NCBI GenBank assembly: GCA_023515745.1
Contig: JALECJ010000258.1
Coordinates: 562,501-626,500, forward strand
DNA: 64,000 bases
Direction: 5' to 3'
Source: Amoeboaphelidium protococcarum
Taxonomy: Eukaryota > Aphelidiomycota > Aphelidea
Part shown: positions 48,674 through 61,399 of the stretch, piece after piece
Numbering within the stretch: position 1 is the stretch's first letter
How the letters are laid out: each line of letters opens with the position of its first letter
The notes under the pieces: model-generated
The model's input: only the letters and a program-made list of their open reading frames with translations
What the model was told of the DNA's origin: nothing
Databases searched by the model: none
Made by a program: the position numbers and the translations under genes

Positions 48674-49129
48674 TATTATTCTATTTTCCCAAAATCCTGA
48701 AACTCCAAAGTTAACAAGACTATTGAAGATTAATCACAATATACTACGATTCTGTAGATAGAGCCTTACTCGTGCTTGTTAAAAGAAGCGACCGAAACCG
48801 ATCAAGCGCGCGAGACTCTGACTGATTGACTGACTGATCAAGGTGAGAGCGGGATTTGAGTTAAAGCGTGTGAAAAGCTCTAAAAATCTGCGACAATGCA
48901 ATGTGATGGAAAACTCACTCACTCACTCACTCACTTGGTAAAGAACGATCGAGGAAGAACGCGCGACCTCAATATCTTTTCACTTCTTCTGCGCGTCAAT
49001 TCTCCTAGTAGAGATTAACATTTCATGCGTTTTCGCTTTCGATAGTTATAATAATAATTGCCATTTAAATTCACATCTAATAGATTTAATCGATATAGCA
49101 CTAACAGCATTAGAAATACAACTTCTGTC
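48674..49129. promoter_or_regulatory. Divergent intergenic region with ACTC microsatellite
   Basis: These 456 bases lie between the MBOAT and LeuRS genes. There is a short ACTC microsatellite (about five units) near 48912-48934, and GACT/GATT repeats near 48818-48840. The minus strand near 48775-48850 is pyrimidine-rich with CGATC words, like the other promoter-side tracts. No gene was seen. Confidence 0.45.
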
Positions 49130-52100
49130 ATGAAAGAAGAGCCAAAGCAGACATTCAAGAGAGACTCGCTGATGAAAGTGGAGGAAGAGATGTAGTAGTT
49201 TTGGGAGAAGGAGCGTCTTCATGAGGCTAATGCGCCATCGAATGAAGAATTGATGTCGTATGGTCCATAGGGCGTAAAGTAAAAGTACATGGTATCCTTC
49301 CCTTATCCGTACATGAATGGAAGACTGCATTTGGGTCACTCGTTCTCGCTGTCAAAGTGTGAATTTGCTGCCAGATATTAGAGATTGCGCGGTAAAGAGG
49401 TTCTATTCCCATTTGGATTCCACTGCACAGGTATGCCTATTAAGGCCTGTGCTGACAAGATTAAACGCGAAATTGAGCTATACGGCAACCCGCCACAGTT
49501 TCCACGTGATGCGCAAAATGTCGGAGGAGATGGAGAGGTTGCTGATGGAGTGTAGTAACTTAGCGTGGATAAAGACTCTGGTTCTGCCGGTGCTGGTGGT
49601 GCCAAGAAGAAGAGCAAAGTTGCGGCTAAAGCTTCTGATAAAAAGTACTAGTGGGAGATTATGGCAAGTATGGGTGTACCGGAGGATGAGATTCATTTAT
49701 TTGCCGATCCTGTGCACTGGTTTTACTACTTTCCACCACTAGCTCAGGAAGATTTGAAGAGACTGGGTGTGCATGTTGACTGGCGTCGATCATTTATCAC
49801 CACTGATGTTAATCCGTATTACGATTCTTTTGTAAGATGGCAGTTTAATAGATTGAAGCAGTTGGACAAGATCAAGTTTGGTAAGAGGTATACAATCTAC
49901 AGCCCTCTGGATGGATAGGCATGTGCTGATCATGACAGAACTGTTGGAGAAGGTGTTGCACCTCAGGAGTATACGTTGATTAAGTTGCAAGTACTGAAGA
50001 ATGAATAATCTGCTGCCAATAAGTAATTTTATGATAAGATTGCTGGTGCCTCTGCGAGCGATAGTAAAGTGTATTTGGCTGCAGCGACTCTCAGACCTGA
50101 GACTATGTATGGCTAGACCAACTGTTTCGTTGGTCCAGATCTACAGTATGGTGCGTACAGAGTGAAGAAGGGGGAAGTATTCATTTGTACTGAGAGAGCC
50201 GCTCTCAACCTGGCCTATCAAGGATGGACCGCTGCAGATAAGATTGGGCAAGTGGAAAAGTTATGTGATTTCTCTGGAAGCGATTTAGTTGGCCTGCAGG
50301 TGAAGGCGCCTTTGAGTTCATTCAAACACGTCTATGTCCTGCCTATGGAGTCTGTTCTTGCCACTAAAGGTACCGGAGTCGTCACTTCTGTACCTAGTGA
50401 CTCTCCGGATGACTTTGCCACCCTGCAAGACTTGAAGAAGAAAGCTGACTATTACAAGATTAAGCCAGAGTGGGTGAATGGATATGATCCTATTCCTATC
50501 ATTGAGACTCCGTAGTTTGGTAACCTGGCTGCCGTGAAGGTGGTTGAGTAGATGAAGATAAACTCCCCGAAAGATCGAAAGTTGCTGGATGAAGCTAAAG
50601 AGCAGGTGTACAAGCAAGGATTTTACAGTGGAAAGATGATTGTCGGCGACTGTGCTGGCTAGGCTGTGCAAGAAGCCAAGCCAAAGATCAGATAGCAGCT
50701 GATTGATCAAGAATTTGCATGCTCTTATCATGAGCCAGAAAGTCTAGTGATCTCTAGAAGTGGTGATGAATGTGTCGTCTGCCATATGGATCAGTGGTAT
50801 TTGAACTATGGTGAGGAGGAGTGGAAGAATGCTGCGATGGAATGTCTGAAGAGCATGAACACCTACCAAGAGGAGACTCGTAGTGGATTTGCCAAAACTT
50901 TGGATTGGCTTCGTGAATGGGCCTGCTCAAGAAGTTTCGGTCTGGGGACTAGGTTGCCTTGGGATGATAAATGGTTAATTGAAAGTCTGAGTGATTCCAC
51001 CATATACATGGCCTACTATACTGTGGCACATTTGCTATAGAGCGGTTCTTTGGATGGCTCAAAACTGGGATTGTTAAACATAAAACCGGAGCAGATGACT
51101 GATGAAGTGTGGAATTATATCTTCACAGAGGAGAAGATGATGCCTGATACTGAGATTCCATTTGATGACTTGCAGAGAATGAAGCAGGAGTTTGAATACT
51201 TTTATCCATTGGATTTGCGTGTGTCTGGTAAAGATCTGATATCTAATCACCTCACATTCTTCATCTATAATCATGTGGCAATGTTTCCACAGAGATTCTG
51301 GCCTAAAGCTGTCAGAGCCAATGGCCACCTACTAATCGACAATGAGAAAATGTCCAAGAGCACGGGCAATTTCCTTACATTGACTGACGCCGTATCCAAG
51401 TACTCTGCAGATGCAATTAGAATCTGTCTCGCCAGTGCCGGTGATGGAATAGAGGATGCCAACTTTGATTAGACTCAGTGTAATGCGTTCATATTGAAAT
51501 TGTTCAACTTGAAGGAGTGGATGACCGAAGTGCTGGAGGATTCGCGCAATAGCAAGCTGGTGCCTGAGAGTGAACCCGTTGAGCACTTTGACGACAAGGC
51601 ATTCTTGAATGATATCAACAATGTAATCGGTGTGACAGAGAAGTGGTATGAGCAGATGTGCTTTGCTGAAGTTGTCAAGTTTGGATTCCATGAGCTGCAC
51701 AAGGAGAAGGATCGTTATGTGAAGGCTTGTGATTTGACCGGAAGGAAGATGCATAGCACCGTTATTAAGAGATACATTGAGGTGCAGTTGAAGTTGATGA
51801 GCCCAATCATTCCGCATTTCACCGAGTATGTCTGGATGAAGCTGATGCATTAGCCGCAGTCTATTATGAAAGCGTCCTGGCCAGAGACTAATCCTGTTGA
51901 TCACTCGATTGGCGCATCCAAAGAGTATGTGGACAATATAATCAGGGATTTGCGTCTGCAGATCATATCAGAGATGAATCCAAAGAAGAAGAAGAAGGAT
52001 TTGGCTCCAAAGTTTCCTCCTACCAAGGCGTAGATTTTGGTGAACGACAAGTATCCGGAGTGGTAGAACATCACCGTCAAGGTTTTGCAGAGAGTTCTCA

Positions 52101-52459
52101 GTGGCTCCAGTGGCTCCTAAGATCTAGACTTGCTCTCTGTGATGAGAGCTCAGCCTGAAATTAAGCCATTGATGAAGGAGAAGCGCTTGATTCCGTTCAT
52201 TAAGTGCATGAAGGATGAGTATGACTAATTCCAGGCACAGAACTAGTCGAAGCAATTTGATTTTGAGCGAAATCTGCCTTATAATCAATTCAAAGTGTTG
52301 GAAGAGAATGCCGTGTATTTGAAAAAGTCTTTGGATCTGGATGAGATCGAATTCAAGTTAGTCGGAGACATTACACCCTCCGACACTGCAGAAGAACGTC
52401 TTATTCAGCAATCTACTCCTGGCTCGCCATCCTTCAAGTTGATTTACGATAAGAAATGA
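49130..52459 (+). CDS. LARS1: Cytosolic leucyl-tRNA synthetase
   Basis: A 1,109-aa class I aminoacyl-tRNA synthetase of the eukaryotic cytosolic (archaeal-like) type. The HIGH motif is [10 protein letters not shown] after FPYPYMNGR, and the second signature is KMSKSTGNF. The CP1 editing region includes ETMYGQTN and [15 protein letters not shown], so proofreading should be intact. The conserved [20 protein letters not shown] and PLDGQACADHDR contain Gln written as TAG. These positions are Gln across eukaryotes, which makes the gene one of the best proofs of the code. It is a single exon over 3.3 kb. The C-terminal domain is complete, ending LIYDKK and TGA. Confidence 0.96.
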
Positions 52460-52600
52460 TATTGTCCGCGGCGTCTATAATATACAGTAAAGAACTAAAG
52501 TTATTTTGAAAATGACACGTAAAATCATTTAATACTTTGTCCTATTTTTACTTGTCTCTGCTTATCTCCGCTTGCACAAAATTCGCGTTAGAACTTTATT

Positions 52601-54225
52601 ATGGGAATATAAACTTTGCTAATTATTACTATACTGTCGGTATTAGAATTATTGAACTTAGTCGCTGGCTCGCTGTATACCAAGGCAGACGCTGTTATTG
52701 AATTGAACCAGTATAACTTTGAGAAGAAGGTGCTGTCTAGCGTGGTAAGTTTTCCAATTGGTAGAGTTCATCTCTCATTTTTTATCAAAGTCCAACTAGC
52801 GTGTGGTCATTGTAGGAGGTTTGGATTGTGGAATTCTATGCGCCTTGGTGCGGGCATTGTTAACGCTTGGCTCCAGAGTATAAGAAGGCTGCCGGTAATC
52901 TGAAGGGTATCGTGCACTTTGGCGCCATTGATTGTGATCAAGATGCGAATAAGCCGCTGTGTGGTCGGTACGGAATTTAAGGATTTCCCACCATCAAAAT
53001 ATTCCCCGCCAGCGTTAAAGATGGCAAAGCTAGTGGTAATAAAGGCGATAAGAAGGCGGCCAAGTAGTAGCAGTAGTAGTAAAAGATTGCTGTCGATTAT
53101 TAAGGTTAGCGTACGGCAAAAGCGTTAATTGAAGCTGCTGTGGCAAGACTGCCGTCGAAGTTTGTTGAGCGGATTATTGGATCAGCATCCTCATAATCAG
53201 CTTCAGCTTCTAAAAAGAGCGGAAAGTCCCTGGAAGAGTTCTTCTCCATCAATAATAGCACCTCCTCAAAAGTGATTCTTTTCACTGATAAAGCCCAGGT
53301 ATCGCCACTTTATAAATCACTTTCGCTGCGATTCAGTCGGTACTTTGTGTTCGGTCAAGTCAATGGGAAGAAGGATGTTGATCTGCAATAATAGTTTGGC
53401 ATTTCCAAACTACCTTCTCTGATTGTCATTGCTCTAGATGGACAGGTGTCTTTGTATAATGGAGCTTTGAAAGCGCCTGATTTGAGAAAGTATCTGTACG
53501 AATTCGCCAAGGCGTAATCCAAAGTTTCCAATTCTTCAAATGGCGCGTAATCTGGAGATGACGATAATAATAACAATGAGGATGATATTGGCGATGACAA
53601 TGCTGACAACAAGGATGTCGAGCAAGAAGCTTTTGTGCCGTCAGTTTCTCAAATTACATCTCAAGTTGATTTTGAGAAGCACTGCGTATAAAATACGAAT
53701 GCACCTAGTGCTCTTTGCATGGTTGTACTCATGCCAGTACTAGAAGCAGATGTTTCGGAATCGGTGCAATAACATTAGGATTTGATCTCACTATTAGAGC
53801 AGGTTAAGGCTGATTTGCACAGGTTGAAGGACACGAAATAGTTTCCCAAGACTGAGATCATGTGGGCATTTGGCAATACTGAAGGTGTGCAGAAGAATAT
53901 TATCAACAAGTTTGGATTGGCCTCTGATCTTCCAACTGCCTTTGTCATTAAACCAAGTAAGAAAGTGTACAAGCCTTATATTGGTGCTTTTGACGCCAAG
54001 TCTCTTGTGGATTGGATTGTTAAAGATTTGACCTCTTCACGCAGCAAAGTCTATCCGTATACGTTTGAAGTTGATTTTGGTGTTGAATCTGATGCAGTAT
54101 CTGACAAGATTTCTGGTGGCAAGTCATGCAGCGCGTAGAAGGACGATGATGGTTCTTGTAAGGCATCGCATGATAAAGAAGAGACACCCGTATCCACGTC
54201 CAAAATTGAACACGAAGAATTGTGA
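52601..54225 (+). CDS. Protein disulfide isomerase with one CGHC domain and C-terminal HEEL
   Basis: A 517-aa ER thiol oxidoreductase in two exons (52601-52744 and 52816-54225). A signal peptide (LLIITILSVLELLNLVAG) is followed by a thioredoxin domain with VEFYAPWCGHCQRLAPEY and YGIQGFPTIKIFP. The first Gln is TAA and the second is TAA, both conserved, which independently proves the code. A poly-Gln insert of seven Gln (TAG, CAG, TAA) lies after the first domain. The later thioredoxin-like regions lack a CxxC, so only one active site is visible. The end HEEL is a likely variant of HDEL/KDEL retrieval. The layout is nearest the P5/PDIA6 or MPD1 group. An acidic linker (DDDNNNNEDD) lies in the middle. 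Confidence 0.92.
52745..52815 (+). other. Spliceosomal intron, 71 nt
   Basis: Begins GTAAGT and ends TTGTAG, phase 0. Its removal joins LSSV to EVWIVEFYAPWC, restoring the expected spacing before the thioredoxin active site. Read through, the frame gives unrelated residues. Confidence 0.9.
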
Positions 54226-54315
54226 GAATACAGTACTTTCATAAGGATTGTTGAATATATGCTGTTGTACACTTGCACTTTTCCAAAACAGATGGCACAC
54301 AGTATGTTTCTTGTG

Positions 54316-54660
54316 GATAACTGCTACCGACCATCTTACCAATCGTCAATTAGAGTTCTCAAATCAGCGTTCCATAAAAATAAATATAAGTTCTCGTTTA
54401 CCAGTCTAGAGAATGCTGACGTGTATATGTAAAGATGACATTCTGATCGCCCACACGACTCAATTCAAGTAATAAAGTTCGAATATTCCCTCTTGTATTG
54501 AAACTAGTCTATACAATGTTTAAATATCATTCACCACCAAAAAGTATGTCGCTTCTGTGGATCGAACACAGGACCTTTAGATCTTCAGTCTAACGCTCTC
54601 CCGACTGAGCTAAAGCGAAATACACTTGCACCACTAGTGCGGATGAAATTTTCGAGTCGG
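54316..54660 (-). repeat. Duplicated tRNA-Phe segment, copy 2 (inverted)
   Basis: The inverted partner of 36805-37165, with flanks conserved on both sides of the tRNA. It lies downstream of the PDI gene. Copy 1 has an extra AAATTTTA-like insertion that is absent here. The two copies are 17.4 kb apart in opposite orientation, so exchange between them could invert the intervening region. Confidence 0.88.
54547..54619 (-). tRNA. trnF-GAA: tRNA-Phe (GAA), second copy
   Basis: Same 73-base cloverleaf as 36846-36918, on the other strand, anticodon GAA at 54586-54584. It differs by one base in the D loop (AGTCGG against AGTTGG). The T1-C72 mismatch is shared, and a short run of T follows on the minus strand. 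Both copies look functional by their boxes and terminator. Confidence 0.93.
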
Positions 54661-55100
54661 ATGGCATATAATATATATTTTCATAGTTTCACATTGAAAT
54701 TTGGATTTTTTGACGCGTCAACGATTCCAACTCTTAGAAAAACATTCTCAATCTTGATCTTGTGTAGAATAAGCATACGGCAGCCTTTAATGTCATCCAC
54801 CATTTGAAAAAAGTGAACTACTAGCCAACATAGGAACTGCTGATATGCATGCGATGAATTTTTCACCAAATTCATTTCTATCAACTTTTGGTGCTTAAAC
54901 CTGCCTTAAAGTCCTCATTGTGTGTATTTAAATGATACCCCAGAAAATTTGTTTAATTTTAAGCTACTTAAAGTGATGGTAAGAGTCAAAGCTTATCTTT
55001 CACGTTCTCATCGCTCTTTATGCGCTTGATCTAAAACGCGAGAGGGGAAAGTTCCTTTTCATTTCCCCATTAGAGAAAACTGCGAGAGAAAAGTGAGAAA
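54620..55100. other. Intergenic region with possible small ORF
   Basis: Holds the promoter side of Rrp5 and the upstream side of the tRNA. A minus-strand frame at 54884-54681 (about 64 aa from an internal ATG, ending in TGA) reads MVDDIKGCRMLILHKIKIEN and could be an exon, but nothing supports it further. A GAGAGGGGAAAG purine run lies near 55042. Confidence 0.3.
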
Positions 55101-58100
55101 ATGGTAAAAAGTTAAAAATCTGGTAGTAAAAAGAACTAGGTTGTAGCACAAGAAATAGCAGAGACAGAGTAGGTGGTCGATACTGTTCAGGATTTTCCTC
55201 GAGGTAGGCCTGGTAAGAGAAAGGCGGATCAGGTGCTTGATAATCTGAACGAGTCTACGCTACTTGATGATTTCTCCAACGAAGATGCTAATGACATACC
55301 ATCCACTTCTGGACCTAAACAAAAGAAATCCAATATTAAAAAGACCTCCATCCAGGCGCCCACCATCAATCAAGTGATAAAGGGAATGATACTGCTTGCA
55401 GTCATTAAGGAAGTGAAAGTTGACGCGTTAATCATGGCATTACCTTTTGGATTTGGTGGTATGGTGTAGCGAAAGATGGCCGTGCAGAACATGAATGATA
55501 TAGATCAGGTGAATTTGAAGCAAATGTACAAGGCTGGTGAGTATTTGCTCTGCTCCGTAGTTGAAGTTGAAGATGTGAAAAAGAAACGCGTCACTCTGTC
55601 CATACTGCCAGATCTATGCAATGATATGGATCAGATGGGTGATTTGCGTAAGGGAGTATATCTACAGGGATGCATTAAGAGTGTTGAAGATCATGGATAT
55701 ATGGTCGATATTGGTAGCTAGTCGATTAAAGCATTTTGCCAGTTTGAGTAAAGTAGCGTTAGTGATAATGATACTTTAGGTGACACTCCGAGGTATGCTA
55801 TTGGTAAATGTATGTTGTTCTCAGTCAGAGCAGATTCTGATTCTAGTAACAGGCTGGTTTAATTGTCATTTGAGAAGAATGCCTTTACAAAGTAGAGCTC
55901 ATTGCCATCAGCAGGTAGTCTATACAGCACCAAGGTGTTGGAAGTTACACCATCAGGCCTTGCAGTCAGTGTTGGTAAGGGAGTCACCGGTCAAGTTCCT
56001 CTTTAGATGTGCAAACTTTCTGGTACATCATCTCTGACGGAATAGTACAAGGTTGGATTAAAGATTGTGTGCAGAGTTCTGCAGTCATATCCTAAAGTTA
56101 TTGCCGATAATCTCATGGATACAGAGACTTCCAGCATCCAGCTGTCTAATATGGACCATATTGTCTCGTGTGATGAGCTGAAGACCAAATTCGCTATGGG
56201 AGAAATTATTCAAGATGCTGCAGTTGTGAAAGTTGATCAATCCGGTACACTTGTGTTGTCTCTAAATGATGATCAGGCGGTTGGTTATGCCTCCGTCTCT
56301 CAGTTGACTGATGATCAAGATTTGCTTGGAGATTCCGCCCGTTTGGCCAAGAAGTTTGCTATTGGTAGCAGACACGTGGCCCGTGTTATTCATATTGATG
56401 CTTTTAGTGGGCAGATGTATGTCAGCTTATAACCGTCTGTGGTGTCTGCCAGATACTTTAGCTATGCTGACGTCAAGGTTGGCGACGTTGTGAAGCATGC
56501 CGAGATTGTAAGCTTCGATTCCAACACTTGCACCGCACATATCGGATTAGCTATGGGTAATAGAATAAGAGGTTTTGTGCCCAGACTGCATTTGGCGGAC
56601 ACGGCTCAATTGAAGCATCCGGAGAAGTTTTTTACTGTCGGTGCAAAGATCACTGTGCGCGTAATGTCAGTTGATCCGGAATAGCGAAAGGTTGTGCTCA
56701 CTCATAAGAGGATGCTCATGTCTTCCAAGACGCCGATTTTGAAGTCTATCCAAGAAGTTTAAGAAGTGCTGTAATAACCTTCTAATGGTGATGAGAAAGA
56801 GTCCACATTTTATGCAGCGGTGGTGTATTAGGTGCGTGATTCCAGTTTACTTGTACACTTCTTTGGCGATGTTAAAGGTGCAATTCCAAAGACTCAAATT
56901 GCTTTACCGACAGAAAACACCCGGCTGGACGAGTTATTTGCATGTGGTCAGATTGTGAAATGCAGATTGCTTTCTATTGATGAGCACCAGAAGGTAAAGT
57001 GCAGTCTCCTGCCGGTTAAAGCGAAGACTGTGAAGCCAAAGAAGAACATGTTGTCGCCTGGTGATATTGTCAAAGGTACTGTTAGTAGAATCATCGATAA
57101 TGCAGGTCTTTTGGTTAATATTGAGTCAAAGTAGATTGGCGGACGCTAACTGGTTGGCCGAATCCATTGGACGGATATTAGTGATAGATTTGACTAGCAG
57201 AGTTATGTGCATAAGTACGAGGTTGGCGATGAAGTCAATGCCGCGGTATTATCCATACAACGCGGATCTATTGATTTGTCTTTGAGATAATCTGCCATGT
57301 CTCCGTAGTCTGATGGAAACATGGTGGCGGTGTACGACAAGGTGATTGATAGCATCGACAGTCTTAAGGAGGGGCAGTTGTGCAGAGGATTTGTGAAGAA
57401 CATTGCAGACAGTGGTCTATACATATCTCTTGGTCGCACCGTTGTTGGTCGTGTCAAGATTCGCGAATTATTCGATGATTTCGTCAAGGATTGGAAATCC
57501 AAGTTCAGCATTGGCCAGTTGGTGGAGTGCAGAGTACTCAACATTGATCTCATTGCTCAGAATGTTGAATTGAGCACCAGGTTGTCTTAAGTTGATCCAG
57601 AGACATTTAAAGACTCTATTCAGCAAGGAGGTGCGTTAAGTATTGATGAGTTGGAAGAGGGAGCCATAGTGACGGGAACTGTTGCCGGTATCGTTGAGTA
57701 TGGTGTCTTTATTGCCATTGACAATACACGCCATTGGACTAGAATGAATTAGTAACTGCGCGGTTTATGTCATGTGTCTGAACTCTCTGATGAAAAATCA
57801 TCAGACATGTTATAAAACTACTCTGTTGGCGATAAAGTGTAAGGCAAAATACTGAAAATTGAAAAGGATTCGAAGAGAATTAGTATTGGTCTGAAAATTT
57901 CCTACTTTGATGATGCAGATTCTGATTAATAGATGGACTCTGATCCTGATTTTGAGGTGAATAATAATGATCAGGAGGATGTTGATGCCATCGAAGGTGA
58001 ACAAGGCATGCTTTCTGAATCTGGCGATGAGTTATCACATGAGGATGATGCTTCTGAAAGTGTTGAAAGCGATGTATAATAGCTAATTGATAGCGATTCA

Positions 58101-59120
58101 GAGATTTAGCCACTTGCTCTAGTGCCTGAAAGCTACACTATCGCTGAGGATTCTGTCATTTCGGCCACTACCGCTATTAGTAAGACAACCGTACTGAGAG
58201 AGAATAATAAAGTATTATTGTCTAAGGTGGATGAGGAGGCTGAGATTGCTAGAAAGGAACTACTGGCGCTTGAAGATGATGCACAGCTGCCACAGTCTAA
58301 GGAGGATTTCGAGAGGCTTCTGCTTGGCTCTCCAAACTCCTCTTTCCTATGGATTCAGTACATGTCTTTTGCAGCAGAGTAGCTGTCCATTGCCGCCGCC
58401 AGGGATGTTGCAGAGAAGGCTCTTAACACGATTAACTTTAGAGAAGATAAGGAGAAGTTTAATGTGTGGATTGCGTATTTGAATCTGGAGCATCAACTGG
58501 GAGATGAAGAGTCTATGGATGAAGTATTGAAGAGAGCCTTGTAATACAATGAACCAAAGCATGTCTATCTCAGTCTGGTTGAAATTTACGATTAGTCTAA
58601 ATTAGTCGAAAAGTGCCGCGATGTTTTTGCAATACTGACCAAAAAATTCAAGGCATCTTGTAAAGTATGGGCTCGTTACTGCGACTTTCTCATGGACAGA
58701 TGTGATTTTGAAGCTGCATAGGACGCGTTCAAGTCTGCTCTGAAGTTCCTACCAAAACGCAAACATATCAAGTTCTCGCTTAGATATGCCAAGATGGAGT
58801 ACACCAAGGGTAGTTTAGAGCGAGGTAGAACTATTTATGAGACTCTCACCTCCAACAATCCGAAGCGTATTGACATCTGGTCAATGTATATCGATGCTGA
58901 AGTCAAGCTGAAGAATATTGACTATGCGAGGCGTCTGCTATAAAGATCAGTTCATCTGGAACTTTCGACAAAGAAAATGAAGTTCCTCTTCAAGAAGTAC
59001 CTGGACTTTGAGAAGGCTCATGGTACTGAAGAGAGTGTAAAGTCTGTGGTTAAACAGGCCAAAGATTACGTTGAGTCCTTATAAAAGAAAGGTGGAGATG
59101 TAGATGGCTCTGAGTAATGA
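55101..59120 (+). CDS. RRP5: Ribosome biogenesis factor Rrp5 (PDCD11)
   Basis: A 1,339-aa nucleolar protein needed for both 18S and 5.8S pre-rRNA processing. The N-terminal two thirds consist of repeated S1 RNA-binding domains (for example [61 protein letters not shown]). A long acidic region follows (about 57900-58100). The C-terminal ~330 residues are HAT/TPR-like helical repeats ([50 protein letters not shown]). This is the Rrp5 build; it is shorter than yeast or human Rrp5 because it has fewer S1 units. A single exon of 4 kb with dozens of TAA/TAG Gln codons. The first ATG is followed by GTAAAA, so a 5' splice variant cannot be excluded. Confidence 0.93.
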
Positions 59121-59186
59121 GAGATATAATGATAGAATAAAATCAATTAACTTTATAGAATCTTAGTTAAACTTGCTTTGTTCGAA

Positions 59187-61073
59187 TCATTACCAGAATT
59201 TAACTTTGGCCTGGCGCGGATTCAATGGTCGCTTGACAGATAACATCATGGAAAAGACAGCACTGAGAGACATTGCTACAAAATGTTGCTCTTGAATGAT
59301 GTCGTCCTTTTTCAAATGATTCAGCTCCTCCTCAGTCAATACATCTCCATTAGTTAAATCTTTAGTATATATTGCGTTTGCCTCTTCGAATTGCCGTTAT
59401 TAATTTACCAACAGTGGGGACAATGGAGAATCATCTAGTACAAGAGGATCACCAGATTACTCAGAAGTGACATGACTTTGCCGCCTTGCACTGGAAGACT
59501 TTAATTGCCTTAACACGTCAACTGTCTACTGTTCTATAATTGGTGACTATCTCCAAATAGCTTAGTAGCGCAACTAACATTAGATATCAGATTCAGTCTA
59601 ATCATTGACGGCCACATAAGATTTAAACTAATTCAAGGTCGATTCGGACGCGTCGTAACCTTCATCCATTTAATGCAGTACAATAGAGCAGATAGGAAGA
59701 TCCTGCTGTGTCATCTCACTATGTATTTTACACACTATAACATCCGAGGGATGTAACGATCGAATGCGCACGTCACTCAATGTAGAATGTTACAAATCCA
59801 GAGAAAAGTCCTTGGTAAGCTTGAGTGATGGTGCAGATTATATCACTTGATCATTAACCATTAGAGTAGCACGAAAAGAGGATTTCTGCGCATACAGTCT
59901 TCGTCTCTGTTCTGTAGCAGGGCACTCCCCAGTAAGTGTCACTTGTGAACTACTCACCTGAAACTTGTACTAGTACTACGGATAAATGGCACTAATCCGC
60001 TCCTCAACTTCTTAATCTTGTAAATCATCAACCTCTTAATCTTGCAGTAGATTATGTTACAGTTGTGCGAATAGCATAATATTTCTACATTGCTCCTTCA
60101 AAGACGGATCGTATTAACTTTTCACCACACTGATATCATATGGGAACGAGATAAATCCTTGCTAAGTTCGAATCAATTTAAGTTTTTTTATCAATTATCG
60201 AATCTCCTTCTGAACTTTAATTTAATCTTGACACAACTGTTCATATCCATTTATCTTGGTCAGCAGTGCAGAGGTAAGCCTGATCAGAGAATCAGGATCA
60301 GCAGAGGGGTATTTGAACAGAGCATCACTAACATCCTGTTAAGCTTAAACCATCTCATGAAACTTCTGATCAAGTATCACCGATGAATATTGAGCATTGT
60401 ACGATTCAATAAGATCCAGTAGCTACTGGCCCAGCGAAATCTCTGGTATGAGAAGAGGATGGTCAATAAAACGAAGTAGTCCACACTTTATATGTATGCC
60501 AAAATCCTCAGAGTTTACTGTTGTACTACCTACATCAGCCTATCCATAAGGCATGTCGTTAGTATCACGTCCGCCTATAGGATCGATAACAATCTGATCA
60601 ATAAAGTCATTGCGAACGTGTCTCAACGGACGCTAAATCGCCCATTGAGTATCAAACGCCACCCTGCCTGCATCATCGATCCACGGTACGTTGTGATCTC
60701 TCATCAGCAATTACTTTAGATGAAGATAATTGTATCTTGATATACACGACTTACATTGACGCGTATGATTGCCAGTAATGTCACCAGTGATAGACCAGTA
60801 ATTCAAAGGCTGAAATAAATGCAGGTGGAAATATGATTGGGGAACTATCACCATTTTAGAGTTGTCCACGCTTTACAACGTCTCTATCGTTTATAAATTC
60901 AACAGTTTTTAACCATTGAATTGATGTAAGCTATCTAACAGTTATTCAATATCTGCAGTATCAGAACCAACTTCTTAATCTTGAATATGCTCTGCATTTG
61001 CTTGATCTTCCAACACTATTGCGTGATCCAACTGTCGAGTTTTCAAAACTACTGCTTCACGTTTACCGGCCAT
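59187..61073 (-). CDS. CC2D2A-like ciliary transition-zone protein, short C-terminus
   Basis: A 628-aa protein, tentatively the N-terminal part of a CC2D2A homologue. Helical, Gln-rich N-terminus; then EQRRRLYAQKSSFRATLMVNDQVI, a C2-like strand pattern (DFSLDLQHSTLSDVRIRSLHPSDVIVCKIHSE, about 30 residues), and near the end SVKRPLNPR, similar to the KRPLRPRRK word that precedes the last C2 domain of CC2D2A. Known CC2D2A proteins go on for hundreds of residues with a C2 and a protease-like domain. Here TGA comes directly after the word, and Rrp5's stop lies 67 bases further. So the protein is truncated relative to the family, or the rest is elsewhere. The match is by eye only. Confidence 0.5.
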
Positions 61074-61399
61074 GTACTATATATTTCTTCAATTATACTA
61101 GTTGAGATTAATGGTAAATATGTAAATAAATTAATGCATATCCTAAATAATTGTAAGAGTTTTTAAAACGCTTTTCAGTGAGGTGTCTGTGGTAACACAT
61201 CTCCATGGAGACGATACTGACTACCACGCCCAGAATCACCATCATTCAACATTGACTTATCGAGACTTCAATGATGAATAAATCTACACACTATTAATGA
61301 CTATAATCATTAAAGAATAAGGATGAAAAAATAATTTCAAGATTGTAAATCAGATGCTGTACATAAAAAGATCCATCCATTCAAGTATAAATTCAAATT
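61074..61399. other. Intergenic region, nothing recognised
   Basis: These 326 AT-rich bases lie upstream of the CC2D2A-like gene and downstream of Skp1. No ORF with coding character was seen. Confidence 0.3.
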
